The notes under the pieces: generated by a model | What the model was told of the DNA's origin: nothing | What the model saw: only the letters and a program-made list of their open reading frames with translations | Database searches by the model: none | Shown: one piece after another, positions 17,989-26,041 of the stretch | Position numbering within the stretch: the first letter of the stretch is position 1 | Layout of the letters: every line of letters begins with the position of its first letter | From: Psychrobacter ciconiae | GTDB lineage: Bacteria > Pseudomonadota > Gammaproteobacteria > Pseudomonadales > Moraxellaceae | Assembly (NCBI RefSeq): GCF_904846055.1 | Contig: NZ_CAJGYV010000001.1 | Coordinates: 1,488,001-1,552,000 of the forward strand | Length of the DNA: 64,000 nucleotides | Direction: 5' to 3' | Translations under genes and position numbers: made by a program

Positions 17989-18651
17989 ATGATGCAAAAC
18001 GCTAACGTAACGGATAAGTCCTTAATTATCTTTGATTGGGACGGCACGCTGATGGACTCAATTGGCTTGATTGTTGAGTCGATGCACCACGCGGCGGCAG
18101 GGTTTAACCTTACCACCACGGACACGGCGGTCAAAGACATTATCGGCTTAAGCCTTGAGCGCGGGATTGAAATTTTATTTCCCGCTTTAAGCAATAGCGA
18201 CAAAGCTTTACTGCAAGAGCGCTATAGCGACTATTATATTGCCAATAGCGATCAAACACCGTTTTTTGCGCCCATTGAGCCGATGCTCAAATCATTAAAT
18301 AGCGAGGGCAAAACCTTAGCCGTCGCCACCGGCAAAAAACGCCGAGGTCTTGACCGGATTTTAAGCGTATCCAACAGTAGCGATTATTTTGCCATCACCC
18401 GCTGCACCGATGAAGCCAAATCCAAGCCGCACCCGCAAATGCTGATTGATATCTTAGAGGCTACCAAAACGCCGATAGAAGATACCGTTTATATTGGCGA
18501 CAGTATTTTTGACATTCAGATGGCAAATCAGCTTGAGATGACCAGCATCGCGGTCAGTTATGGCGCAGCAAAAGCTGAACACCTTGCCGCCCAAAACCCA
18601 AGCTATCAGGTTGCCACCCCTGATGAGCTTGCTAAATTGTTATGCGGTTAA
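17989..18651 (+). CDS. HAD-superfamily hydrolase (phosphoglycolate phosphatase-like)
   Basis: A HAD-IA phosphatase of about 220 residues. Motif I is IFDWDGTLMDSIG (nucleophile Asp), a helical cap follows, motif II lies in AVATGKKRRGLDRIL, and motifs III/IV are KPHPQMLIDIL and YIGDSIFDIQMANQ. Substrate cannot be told; the family includes phosphoglycolate phosphatases. The frame opens at 17974, but the AGAAGA ribosome-like site at 17980-17985 favours the ATG pair at 17989/17992. It lies 54 bp after rluC and is likely co-transcribed. It converges on engB with only 4 bp between stop codons. Confidence 0.85.
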   Translation: MMQNANVTDKSLIIFDWDGTLMDSIGLIVESMHHAAAGFNLTTTDTAVKDIIGLSLERGIEILFPALSNSDKALLQERYSDYYIANSDQTPFFAPIEPMLKSLNSEGKTLAVATGKKRRGLDRILSVSNSSDYFAITRCTDEAKSKPHPQMLIDILEATKTPIEDTVYIGDSIFDIQMANQLEMTSIAVSYGAAKAEHLAAQNPSYQVATPDELAKLLCG

Positions 18652-18655
18652 ATGC

Positions 18656-19348
18656 TTAATTTAACGGCTCATCATCTAATGTGCCATTTAACCACTCCTT
18701 ACCATACCAACGTCCCATGACGCCGGCAAGCTCGTCAATGCCTTCTTTTTTAAGCGCTGAGAACAGCTGAATCGAGCAGTTGAGCTTAAGTTTTTTCAGC
18801 GCTTGCCGAGTTTGCAGCAAGGTGTTTTTTGCCGCGCCGTATTTAAGCTTATCTGATTTAGTGAGCAATAAATGCACCGGAAGCTCGCCATCTTTTGCCC
18901 AGTGCAGCATTTGCTCATCAAAAAATTTGAGCGGATGACGAATGTCGGTCAATAACACAAGCCCCGCCAAGCTTTCACGCGACACCAAATACTCCTCCAA
19001 CTCCACCTGCCATTCTTTTTTCATCTCAAGCGGAACAGCAGCGTAGCCATAACCGGGCAAATCGACCAATCGCGCTGACGGGTCGCCCACGCTAAAAAAG
19101 TTAATCATTTGCGTGCGCCCCGGTGTTTTTGAGGAGCGGGCAAGCTGACGCTGATTGGTAAGCGCGTTAATAGCTGAGGATTTGCCAGCGTTTGAGCGCC
19201 CTGCAAAGGCAATCTCGCGACCACTATCGGCAGGGCACAGTTTAAAGGTGGGCGCTGAGAGCATAAATTCGGTTTGCTGAATTTTTTGCCGCGCTGTGGT
19301 ATTAAAGGCGGCATGTTGTGCTGCCAAGTTTTGCGGGGAAGTCGTCAT
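18656..19348 (-). CDS. engB: Ribosome biogenesis GTP-binding protein EngB/YsxC
   Basis: EngB is an essential GTPase of 50S assembly in many bacteria. The start chosen is ATG 19348, with AAGG 10-13 bases upstream; a longer frame from 19399 lacks such a site. The 230-residue product has the G1 loop GRSNAGKS (50-57), switch region SSKTPGRTQMINFF, G3 DLPGYGYA, G4 TKSDKL and a G5-like SALKKEG. Neighbouring cytochrome c genes mirror the Pseudomonas order engB-c5-c4, interrupted here by an insertion sequence. Confidence 0.95.
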   Translation of the reverse strand: MTTSPQNLAAQHAAFNTTARQKIQQTEFMLSAPTFKLCPADSGREIAFAGRSNAGKSSAINALTNQRQLARSSKTPGRTQMINFFSVGDPSARLVDLPGYGYAAVPLEMKKEWQVELEEYLVSRESLAGLVLLTDIRHPLKFFDEQMLHWAKDGELPVHLLLTKSDKLKYGAAKNTLLQTRQALKKLKLNCSIQLFSALKKEGIDELAGVMGRWYGKEWLNGTLDDEPLN

Positions 19349-19637
19349 GAGGATTTGCCTTAAAAAATTTACACGTCGATAAAATGTTGATGGCGTCATT
19401 ATAAGAACTTTTAGGCTGATTCCCTAATTTAACGCTGCTAAATATTGATTATTTGCCTTTATTACAATTACTAAAGCACAACTGAATTCGCTATTGCGCC
19501 ATGACATATTTTGTTACAATGAAAGCTCACGCTCGGGAGTTTGGCACACTTAGCATCGGTTGATTGCCGTGTATATTATTAAGTCAAGCGCCAATGAATT
19601 TTAAACTTCCCCGCCAAATCGCTTAAGGAGGTGTAAG

Positions 19638-19976
19638 ATGCGCCCGAATTTTTTGAAACTTAATCATCCAGCCTCATGGTTGGCTCAAGGTGCGGTTGTT
19701 TTACTGTTAAATAGTCCGTTGGTCATTCCTCAATCAACCGCTGCCGATGTGGCTAAAGTCTATCAAAGCTCATGTGCCGCTTGCCATGACCACAGTGTGT
19801 TCAATGCCCCCAAAAAAGGGGATAAGGTCACTTGGGATAAGTTAAAACAGCAAAAAGGAATGCCGGCACTTATTAATTCTGTCAAAGGCGGCATGACGCA
19901 GATGCCCGCAGGTGGGCTTTGTGAAAATTGCAATGAAAAGGACTTTAAAGCGCTGATTGAGTTTATGAGTAAATAA
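19638..19976 (+). CDS. Cytochrome c5-type periplasmic c-type cytochrome
   Basis: The 112-residue product has a signal peptide and one haem c site, C46-A-A-C49-H50. The axial Met is expected in MTQMPAGG near residue 89. A second cysteine pair (CENC) near 94-97 is the hallmark of the cytochrome c5 family, where it forms a disulfide. It probably passes electrons between the bc1 complex and terminal oxidases. An AAGGAGG ribosome site lies 7 bp before the ATG. In related bacteria it sits next to cytochrome c4; an IS630-type element now separates them. Confidence 0.9.
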   Translation: MRPNFLKLNHPASWLAQGAVVLLLNSPLVIPQSTAADVAKVYQSSCAACHDHSVFNAPKKGDKVTWDKLKQQKGMPALINSVKGGMTQMPAGGLCENCNEKDFKALIEFMSK

Positions 19977-20106
19977 GCGGCTTTTAATCGATAAACTCAG
20001 CGTTTTTGGTTGTTGGCACTCCCTCTTGGTGCAAAGCTATAGGGGAAGGATTTTTGATGCTTAATGATGAAGCTTACTGCGTAATATTACTCTTTATCAG
20101 TTCTGG

Positions 20107-21023
20107 TATAGCCAAATCGACCTAAAAATGTTATAAAATAAAATATCTTAACTGACCCCTCAATTCATCATGACCTATTCCTTAGATTTTCGCAAACAAG
20201 TGCTTAAAAGCTTAGCTAACGGCATGACCTTTGCTGAAGCTGCCGTATTTTATGACATCAGCCCGACCACCATTCAAAAGTGGAAGAAGCGGCTTCACAG
20301 CAAAACTACTCGCAATGTCACGGCACGAAAGATAACTGATGAGGCATTGCGTAAAGACGTTGAAGACTATCCCGACAGCTATCATTACGAACGTGCTACC
20401 CGCTTGAACTGCAGTGCCTCAGGGATTTGTGAGGCGTTAAAGCGCTTGGGAATCAGCAAAAAAAAGACCTTAGAACACCCAAACGCTTGCCCGATAAAAA
20501 GAGCTGAGTTTAACGCTAAGCTCCACTACTTCAAACAACAAGGCTTTCCCATCATCTATATGGACGAAAGTGGCTTTGAGCATGAAACGATAAGACCATA
20601 CGGTTATGCACCAATAGGTAAACCTTGTATCGATAGCTACAACTGGCAAGGTAAAAAACGAACCAACGTCATTGGAGCGTTATACCAAAAGGTCTTGTTT
20701 GCGCTAGAATTCATTGAAAAGAACGTCAATTGGCGAGTGATTTATGATTGGTGCAAGTACAAACTGATTCCAAGCCTTAAGACCAAATGCGTGATTGTGA
20801 TGGACAACGCATCCTTTCATAAAAACCGTCGCATTGCCAAACTGCTTAACCGTCATGGTCATCGCATCTTATGGCTACCACCTTACAGTCCTGACCTAAA
20901 CCCTATCGAGAATAAATGGGCTCAGGTAAAATTCTTAAGACAAGGTTGGATAGAAAATGACTTATCAAAACTGTTTTATGATATTCATCCAAACCATAAC
21001 TCTTTTAAAGTGAACTGACTATA
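20107..21023 (+). mobile_element. IS630-family insertion sequence, complete
   Basis: The element spans about 913 bp (20109-21021) between TA dinucleotides, the target duplicated by this family. Terminal repeats are imperfect: the left end reads TAGCCAAATC and the complement of the right end reads TAGTCAGTTC. One intact transposase gene fills it. It lies between the cytochrome c5 and c4 genes and breaks neither reading frame. Confidence 0.75.
20170..21018 (+). CDS. IS630-family transposase
   Basis: The 282-residue product has an N-terminal helix-turn-helix (SLDFRKQVLKSLANGMTFAEAAVFYDISPTTIQKWKK). A DDE integrase-type domain follows with all three catalytic residues: D132 (YMDESGFEH), D212 (VMDNASFHK) and E247 (PYSPDLNPIENKWAQVK). 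The 34-residue D-E spacing is typical of IS630/Tc1. No frameshift or stop interrupts it, so it may be active. Confidence 0.93.
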   Translation: MTYSLDFRKQVLKSLANGMTFAEAAVFYDISPTTIQKWKKRLHSKTTRNVTARKITDEALRKDVEDYPDSYHYERATRLNCSASGICEALKRLGISKKKTLEHPNACPIKRAEFNAKLHYFKQQGFPIIYMDESGFEHETIRPYGYAPIGKPCIDSYNWQGKKRTNVIGALYQKVLFALEFIEKNVNWRVIYDWCKYKLIPSLKTKCVIVMDNASFHKNRRIAKLLNRHGHRILWLPPYSPDLNPIENKWAQVKFLRQGWIENDLSKLFYDIHPNHNSFKVN

Positions 21024-21365
21024 TCAATTTTGAAATGGCGATTATTTGTCGTCCGCTTCAAAGCCTCTTGGTGCTAAATGCTGACTTATCACTTAAAATG
21101 ATAAAATACGTGTAACGTTACGATTAAGTAGGCAAATTGTCTAAAGTCTTGCTATAATAATTGAAATTAACCCCTAATAGTCGTAAGTGATTTGGGACGC
21201 GTGTCAAGCTTTTGCGATATGTGCATAGGGAGGCTATCGCGGCAGCTTTAATAGTACGCTATAATACGCTCGCCTATGATTTGGGTTGTGGGTCATTGCC
21301 ATATCCTCGCGATAAATGTCAATCAATCTTAACCATGCTTACGCTGAGTTAGTAGGATCTTATCA
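21024..21365. other. Intergenic region before cytochrome c4
   Basis: No gene is seen. Two TATAAT hexamers (21153-21158 and 21260-21265) are candidate -10 boxes for the c4 gene; neither has a good -35 at normal spacing. The AGTAGGAT sequence before the ATG may serve as a ribosome site. Confidence 0.4.
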
Positions 21366-22034
21366 ATGAAAAAGTTAATCGCTGCCGCCAGCTTATGTGT
21401 TGCAAGTTTCAGCGTTCAAGCGGCTGTCAATGTTCCAAAATATGATGTCAATGCCGGAAAAAGCATCGCAGAGAGCGTTTGCGCGGCGTGTCATGGGGTC
21501 GATGGCGTGAGTATTGTTCCGGCTCAGCCGAACCTTGGTGGTCAAAACGTCAAATATCTGTATAAGCAGTTGGTCAACTTTAAATCAGGCTACCGTAAAA
21601 ACGGCATCATGCAGTCACAAGTCGCCAATTTATCCCAGCAGGATTTGGCAAACGTTGCAGGATATTACGCCGAGCAAGCCTCTTGGGGTGTCGGTTATGG
21701 CAACCCTGCAACGACTGAAGCGGCAACCAAGCTCTTTTTAGGCGGTGATAAATCGCGCGGCGTTATTCCTTGTGCCGGCTGTCACGGTCCTGATGCTGCT
21801 GGTAACAAGTTTGCAGCTTTCCCAAAACTTGGCGGTCAGCATGCTGAATATATCGCAACCCAGCTGAAGCTGTTTCGTGCGGCAGGTCGGGAAGACGACG
21901 TGGCAAGTGAAGACCAAAAACGGGTCAATGACGCCGAAAAAGAAGGCGATAAGGGTATGATGCAGGTCGTGGCATCAAAGCTATCAGACCGTGATATTCG
22001 TATTCTATCGGATTATTTAAGCGCAGTTCACTAA
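21366..22034 (+). CDS. Dihaem cytochrome c4
   Basis: A periplasmic, membrane-associated dihaem cytochrome of the respiratory chain, usually an electron donor to cbb3-type oxidase. The 222-residue product has a signal peptide ending in VQAA near residue 20 and two homologous haem domains. The haem sites are C39-A-A-C42-H43 and C136-A-G-C139-H140. Each domain repeats the pattern PNLGGQ-x-x-YLYKQL / PKLGGQHAEYIATQL and an axial Met (NGIMQSQ; KGMMQVVA). A perfect terminator follows. The IS630 element upstream may have moved it away from ancestral control shared with the c5 gene. Confidence 0.94.
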   Translation: MKKLIAAASLCVASFSVQAAVNVPKYDVNAGKSIAESVCAACHGVDGVSIVPAQPNLGGQNVKYLYKQLVNFKSGYRKNGIMQSQVANLSQQDLANVAGYYAEQASWGVGYGNPATTEAATKLFLGGDKSRGVIPCAGCHGPDAAGNKFAAFPKLGGQHAEYIATQLKLFRAAGREDDVASEDQKRVNDAEKEGDKGMMQVVASKLSDRDIRILSDYLSAVH

Positions 22035-22065
22035 TTAAGCTGCTGCTGTAATTAGGATAGATTTT

Positions 22066-22090
22066 AAAACCCCGATATCGGGGTTTTTTT
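22066..22090 (+). terminator. Intrinsic terminator after cytochrome c4
   Basis: Perfect AAAACCCCGAT / ATCGGGGTTTT inverted repeat followed by a seven-T run, 31 bp past the stop codon. Confidence 0.9.
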
Positions 22091-22152
22091 ATAGTTTTTG
22101 CGCTGTAGTATACTATAGCAATCAAGATGACTGAAACGCTTGGATTACAATT

Positions 22153-23295
22153 ATGATGATTCGCTATGCCTCTTATTTTATGGCCGCGCTGCTACCGCTG
22201 TTGCTGTTTCGTTGGTTTGCGCCCGCCTCTATTAATGAGATTGATTTTTGGCTGCTTTGGCTCTTGGCGATGATTTTGGTATCGCTGCCGGTGATTTACG
22301 CGGAGATTGCTTTGGCGCATCGCAGCCTGTCAGCACCTTTTGCCGGCATGCAAAAATTGACTCGCGAAGCGGACGCCAGCCCCATTTGGCGCAGCTTTGG
22401 CTGGCTTGCAGCACTGGTATCTATTACGATTGCGGCGCTGCTTATTTCAGGAGCAGGCGATGGCGCGCTGATTGCGCTAGAAGGTCTTGGCATAAACCCT
22501 GATGTGCCAAGCTTTGCTATCGCAGCTGGAATGACCATAGTTGCTGTATTGCTAAGCTTTCTTGGGGCGGCGACGCTACCGATTGGCTTTGGTCTGATGG
22601 TGGTTAGTCTTGCGCTTGGGCTGATGAGCGGCTTTAGCGCGCCAAACTTTGCCTTGACCAATATCAGCTTGACTGAATGGGCGCATGCGGTGGCGCTTGC
22701 TTTAGTAAGTGTGGGCGCAGGGACTGGGATTTATTGGTTTGCTCAGCATCTGGTCACTCAGCAAAGCCCAACGGCGGTCAGTTCAAGCAATCAAACTGCC
22801 ATGGCAGAAAAGCGGTCGCAGGGTCTAAGTGATGTTAGCGCCTCAAAGCTTGTCTTGCCAATTTGGTTACTACAAATCGCCATTGGCGTTGTGGCGTTAC
22901 TCACCAGTCAATTGGTGATGCCGCCGTTAGGGCAGCTGATTTATTGGTTTGGGGTGTTATTTGTGGTCAGCTATTTGCTGCATTATAGCGCCCAACAGTT
23001 TGCCCATCAGTTCGGTTTTTTATTGAGCATTGTCATGACGCTCGTGGTCGCTATGATTTTAGTGATGGCGATCCCGACAAGCTGGCTTTTGGGGCTATTG
23101 GTGATAGTCAGCTCCGCTGCAGTATTGCTGCTGTCTGTGTTTGCCGGTTGGCAGATGAAGATTAGCCATTTACGAAAAGCGCTTAATTTTAGCAATGAGG
23201 GTTTTTATAACCTTTGGCGCGTGGCGATTCGTCTTGTGGTTCCTATAGCACTCATTTTGGCGCTAATAGGTTGGGTGCTGCAATGGGCGAGCTGA
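22153..23295 (+). CDS. Polytopic membrane protein, SNF (sodium:neurotransmitter symporter)-like
   Basis: The 380-residue product has about ten hydrophobic segments. The second segment and its flank (LVSLPVIYAEIALAHRSLSAPFAGMQKL...IWRSFGWLAALVSITIAALLISGAG) resemble the TM2-TM3 region of bacterial SNF/NSS transporters. The usual TM1 motif with GNxWRFP is not recognisable, and the protein is shorter than typical members (about 450-500). It may be a divergent or reduced member, and transport activity is not assured. A TATACT lies at 22109-22114. Its end overlaps the start of rnfH by 13 bp, so the two genes are probably translated together. Confidence 0.6.
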   Translation: MMIRYASYFMAALLPLLLFRWFAPASINEIDFWLLWLLAMILVSLPVIYAEIALAHRSLSAPFAGMQKLTREADASPIWRSFGWLAALVSITIAALLISGAGDGALIALEGLGINPDVPSFAIAAGMTIVAVLLSFLGAATLPIGFGLMVVSLALGLMSGFSAPNFALTNISLTEWAHAVALALVSVGAGTGIYWFAQHLVTQQSPTAVSSSNQTAMAEKRSQGLSDVSASKLVLPIWLLQIAIGVVALLTSQLVMPPLGQLIYWFGVLFVVSYLLHYSAQQFAHQFGFLLSIVMTLVVAMILVMAIPTSWLLGLLVIVSSAAVLLLSVFAGWQMKISHLRKALNFSNEGFYNLWRVAIRLVVPIALILALIGWVLQWAS

Positions 23296-23612
23296 TAACC
23301 GTTCAGTTGGCATTTGCCGAAACTTGCGAGCGCCAGCATTATTTAACGCTGCAAATTAAAGAGGGTAGCACGATTTTGCAGGCGCTTGAAATGTCCGGTT
23401 GGCTTGATAAGTTTGCTGACTTAGAGAACTGGTGTCAAGCTCATGCAGCAACGCTAACCCCAACGGCAAAGCACTGGCGCGTTGGGGTATTTTCACAAAA
23501 GCAGCCGTTGACTTATCTGCTAAGACCAAACGACCGAATTGAAGTTTATAGAGGGTTAACGCTTGACCCGATGGAAAAGCGCAAAAACAAGAGTAAAAAT
23601 AAGAAGCGATAA
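23283..23612 (+). CDS. rnfH: RnfH/RatB family protein (UPF0125)
   Basis: The start is the ATG at 23283, inside the end of the preceding gene, giving 109 residues. The ubiquitin-like RnfH core is clear: ITVQLAFAETCERQHYLTLQIKEGSTILQALEMSGW, then WRVGVFSQKQPLTYLLRPNDRIEVYRGLTLDPMEKRK. The tail is Lys/Asn-rich. The family is found beside ratA, smpB and bamE or in rnf operons; its function is unsettled. It converges on bamE, only 30 bp away, which supports the assignment. Confidence 0.88.
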   Translation: MGELITVQLAFAETCERQHYLTLQIKEGSTILQALEMSGWLDKFADLENWCQAHAATLTPTAKHWRVGVFSQKQPLTYLLRPNDRIEVYRGLTLDPMEKRKNKSKNKKR

Positions 23613-23642
23613 CGCGGATAAGGGATTAGATTATCAGCTTTG

Positions 23643-24038
23643 TTATTTTTCTGGTAGAGTTTCAATACCTTCGATACGATTGACCATACCATTGGCATCA
23701 AAATAGACCTTTAAATGTTGGCTAGCATTGTGGATATTGGGCTTACCTTGACGGCGACCTTCTGTCCCAGCCTCATAATCATAAATGTAATCCCAACGGT
23801 TTGGCACAAGCGTGTCTTTGATAGCAGGGCTACCTAAGATATAAAGAACTTGGTTTTGGTTCATGCCAGTTTTTAATTTTTGTGCTTGAGATTGCGTAAT
23901 TGGCGTGCCTTGCGGCAAATCAATGGTATAAACGCTAAGCGCCGAGCAGCCTGTCATGCCAAGGACGGCTACTAAAGCGGCGCTGAAAGCTACTGAGCGT
24001 AGCGGCGTTGTTGAACAAAAAAATAACGACTTAATCAT
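23643..24038 (-). CDS. bamE: Outer-membrane assembly lipoprotein BamE (SmpA/OmlA)
   Basis: BamE is a lipoprotein of the BAM complex that inserts beta-barrel proteins into the outer membrane. The signal peptide ends in a lipobox LGMTGC. The SmpA/OmlA domain follows, with the family signature KLKTGMNQNQVLYILGSPAIKDTLVPNRWDYIYDY. Start 24038 (MIKSLFF) gives a normal signal length; an ATG five codons upstream at 24053 is also possible. In Pseudomonas this gene is divergent from fur with a short shared promoter region; here a 1.2-kb tnpB element separates them. Confidence 0.92.
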   Translation of the reverse strand: MIKSLFFCSTTPLRSVAFSAALVAVLGMTGCSALSVYTIDLPQGTPITQSQAQKLKTGMNQNQVLYILGSPAIKDTLVPNRWDYIYDYEAGTEGRRQGKPNIHNASQHLKVYFDANGMVNRIEGIETLPEK

Positions 24039-24184
24039 GATAAGATAACTCATAAGTGGTTTGAAATCAGATAAGCTTGAGCTTTTAATGTGCTAAATGA
24101 TACGTTATTTGCCGAGCGTTGCCTACCATCTCATGGATTATTTACCTAAGTATGGTCAATTTACGGTATGATTTATCCAAAGTC

Positions 24185-25418
24185 GCCGTAAAACCATGCC
24201 GTTCAGGGCGTGGATATCAGGCGACAGGCGTTGACGCTTAGAATTGTCTTAGGCTTGCTAAAATTCACTAAACCCAGCAAAATCAAACCATGAAAACCCT
24301 TAAACTCCGACTTAAAGACAAACACGCCAAACAACTGACCGCGATAAGTGGTTCGGTTAACTTTGTTTGGAACTATGTCAATGAGTTGAGTTTTAAGCAT
24401 TTACAGCGAACTGGAAAGTTTTTTAGCGCTTACGATTTAGCCGAATACACCAAAGGCTCAGGCGCTCTGCTTAGTTTACACTCGCAAACCATTCAAGCCA
24501 TTAGTGAAACTCACGCCAAAAGCCGAAAGCAGTTTAAAAAAGCTAAACTAAACTGGCGAACCAATAAGCCCAAAACAGGCAAAAAAAGCTTAGGTTGGAT
24601 ACCCTTTAAAAAGAGTGCCATTAAACACTTAGCCACGCGCCAAAGCGGTAAAAAGGCGCTGAAATCAACCATTCAATTAAGCTTAGCCAAAGGTCAAAAG
24701 CTGGTCATCGACCTTTGGGATAGCTACAATTTAGCCTTGTATGACCTAAACACTCTTGAGTTGGTTCAAGACGCAAGGGGTAGATGGTATGCGTGTATCA
24801 CGGTTAAAAACCACCCTAAAAAACATATTGAGCATGGCACAGGTCAAGTTGGCATTGATTTAGGACTCAAAGACGCGGCGACAACCTCAGATGGCGATAC
24901 CCTCACCGTCAAACAAACCTTAAAATGGGCTGAAAAATTGGCAACCGCCCAACGTGCTAAGAAGAAACAGCGTGTAACCGCCATTCACGCCAAGATTAAA
25001 AATACAAGACGAGATTTAATTCATAAATTCACCACGCAACTGGTTAAAGGCAATTCGCTGATTGTGGTTGGCGATATAAAATCAAAATCATTCACTTCTA
25101 AGAAAACCAAACTGGCTAAATCGACTTACGATGCAGGTTGGTTTGAGCTTAAACGGCAATTGGACTATAAATGCAAGCATGCAGGTTGTCGTTTTGAGAT
25201 TGTGAATGAAGCTTACACCACCCAAACCTGTTCAAGCTGTCGCCAAATCAGTGACAGTAGTCCGAAAGGTAGAACAGGCTTGCGAATAAGAGAATGGACT
25301 TGTGAGTGCGGTGTCACTCATGACCGTGATATCAATGCGGCAAAGAACATTCTTGCGGTCGGTCTTGACCGTCTTGCAGAAGGAATCCCCTCTCTTTAGG
25401 GAGGGGAGGAAGTCAAAA
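24185..25418 (+). mobile_element. IS200/IS605-family tnpB-only element (IS1341-like)
   Basis: About 1.23 kb with no terminal inverted repeats but subterminal hairpins, as in this family. The left end (24185-24222) contains CCATGCC-GTTCA-GGGCGTGG; the right end contains CCCCTCTC-TTTA-GGGAGGGG at 25387-25406. Both ends recur in a 272-bp element at 60993-61264, which fixes the shared boundaries. It carries tnpB only and no Y1 transposase tnpA, so it would need a helper to move. It lies between bamE and fur; the exact outer bases are uncertain by a few nucleotides. Confidence 0.85.
24290..25399 (+). CDS. tnpB: TnpB RNA-guided nuclease (IS605 OrfB family)
   Basis: TnpB proteins are RNA-guided DNA nucleases, ancestors of Cas12, that help their element persist. 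The 369-residue product is intact. It has an N-terminal OrfB_IS605 helical region, RuvC-I Asp D190 (GIDLGLKD), a zinc ribbon with C314, C317, C338 and C340, and RuvC-III Asp D347 (HDRDINAAKNI). The RuvC-II position, normally Glu-Asp, reads VVGD (G261-D262). A Glu at E307 (IVNEAYTTQTC) could supply the missing carboxylate, as reported for TnpB lineages with a displaced glutamate. A guide RNA is expected to overlap the 3' end. Confidence 0.92.
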   Translation: MKTLKLRLKDKHAKQLTAISGSVNFVWNYVNELSFKHLQRTGKFFSAYDLAEYTKGSGALLSLHSQTIQAISETHAKSRKQFKKAKLNWRTNKPKTGKKSLGWIPFKKSAIKHLATRQSGKKALKSTIQLSLAKGQKLVIDLWDSYNLALYDLNTLELVQDARGRWYACITVKNHPKKHIEHGTGQVGIDLGLKDAATTSDGDTLTVKQTLKWAEKLATAQRAKKKQRVTAIHAKIKNTRRDLIHKFTTQLVKGNSLIVVGDIKSKSFTSKKTKLAKSTYDAGWFELKRQLDYKCKHAGCRFEIVNEAYTTQTCSSCRQISDSSPKGRTGLRIREWTCECGVTHDRDINAAKNILAVGLDRLAEGIPSL

Positions 25419-25434
25419 TTGAATCATTTGGTTG
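25290..25434 (+). ncRNA. Predicted omega (right-end) RNA of the tnpB element
   Basis: In studied elements the guide RNA scaffold overlaps the tnpB 3' end and the right end, and its guide is the flanking genomic DNA. The GC-rich right-end hairpin (25387-25406) and the GGAGGAAGTCAA end fit this. The 5' limit and the guide (about 16 nt after 25418) are inferred by analogy only. Confidence 0.4.
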
Positions 25435-25484
25435 ATTGAGGCTGCTTGGCGGCTTCATTGGCTTTGATAATAAAAGGGAATACC

Positions 25485-25922
25485 ATGTCATCATTTACTA
25501 ATCAGGATTTACGCAAAGCAGGACTCAAGGTCACTTTACCGCGGATTAAAATTTTAGAATTGCTTGAGCGCGCTGAAAACCACCATATGAGCGCTGAGGA
25601 AGTTTATAAGACATTGATTGAGCAGGGTGAGGATGTCGGTCTGGCAACCGTTTATCGCGTGCTGACTCAGTTTGAGCAAGTTGGCATCGTTCAGCGGCAC
25701 AATTTTGAAAATAACTTATCTGTGTTTGAGCTGAACACCGGCGAGCACCATGACCACTTGGTTTGCGATGCTTGCGGCAAAATTGTTGAATTTCATAATG
25801 AGATTATTGAAAAAGAACAAGAAAAAGCCGCTAAAGAGCACGGTTTTAAACTAACAGGGCACTCATTGGTACTTTATGGCATTTGTAGCGATGAAGATTG
25901 TCAAGACAGCGCTAAAAAGTAG
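25485..25922 (+). CDS. fur: Ferric uptake regulator Fur
   Basis: Fur is the iron-dependent repressor of iron uptake genes. The start at 25485 is preceded by AAGGGA; a frame extending to 25446 is not needed. The 145-residue product has the winged-helix DNA-binding domain (LRKAGLKVTLPRIKILELLE...EEVYKTLIEQGEDVGLATVYRVLTQFEQVGIV). The metal-binding region has HHDHLVCDACGKIVEF and a C-terminal CSDEDC. Only about 67 bp separate the ATG from the right end of the tnpB element. No convincing -35/-10 pair or Fur box is visible there, so its promoter may now include element DNA. Confidence 0.96.
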   Translation: MSSFTNQDLRKAGLKVTLPRIKILELLERAENHHMSAEEVYKTLIEQGEDVGLATVYRVLTQFEQVGIVQRHNFENNLSVFELNTGEHHDHLVCDACGKIVEFHNEIIEKEQEKAAKEHGFKLTGHSLVLYGICSDEDCQDSAKK

Positions 25923-25993
25923 TTTGGCTTGAGTTGCTTTTTCTAAGCATATTTTTTAGCTGATTTCTTATTACTTACTTTCTTACTTCATAG

Positions 25994-26028
25994 CCCTGAC
26001 TTATCTTTTAGGATGGTCAGGGTTTTTT
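25994..26028 (+). terminator. Intrinsic terminator after fur
   Basis: CCCTGAC / GTCAGGG stem with a 15-base loop and a six-T run, about 70 bp past the fur stop codon. Confidence 0.8.
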
Positions 26029-26041
26029 ATGGGCTTTATTT

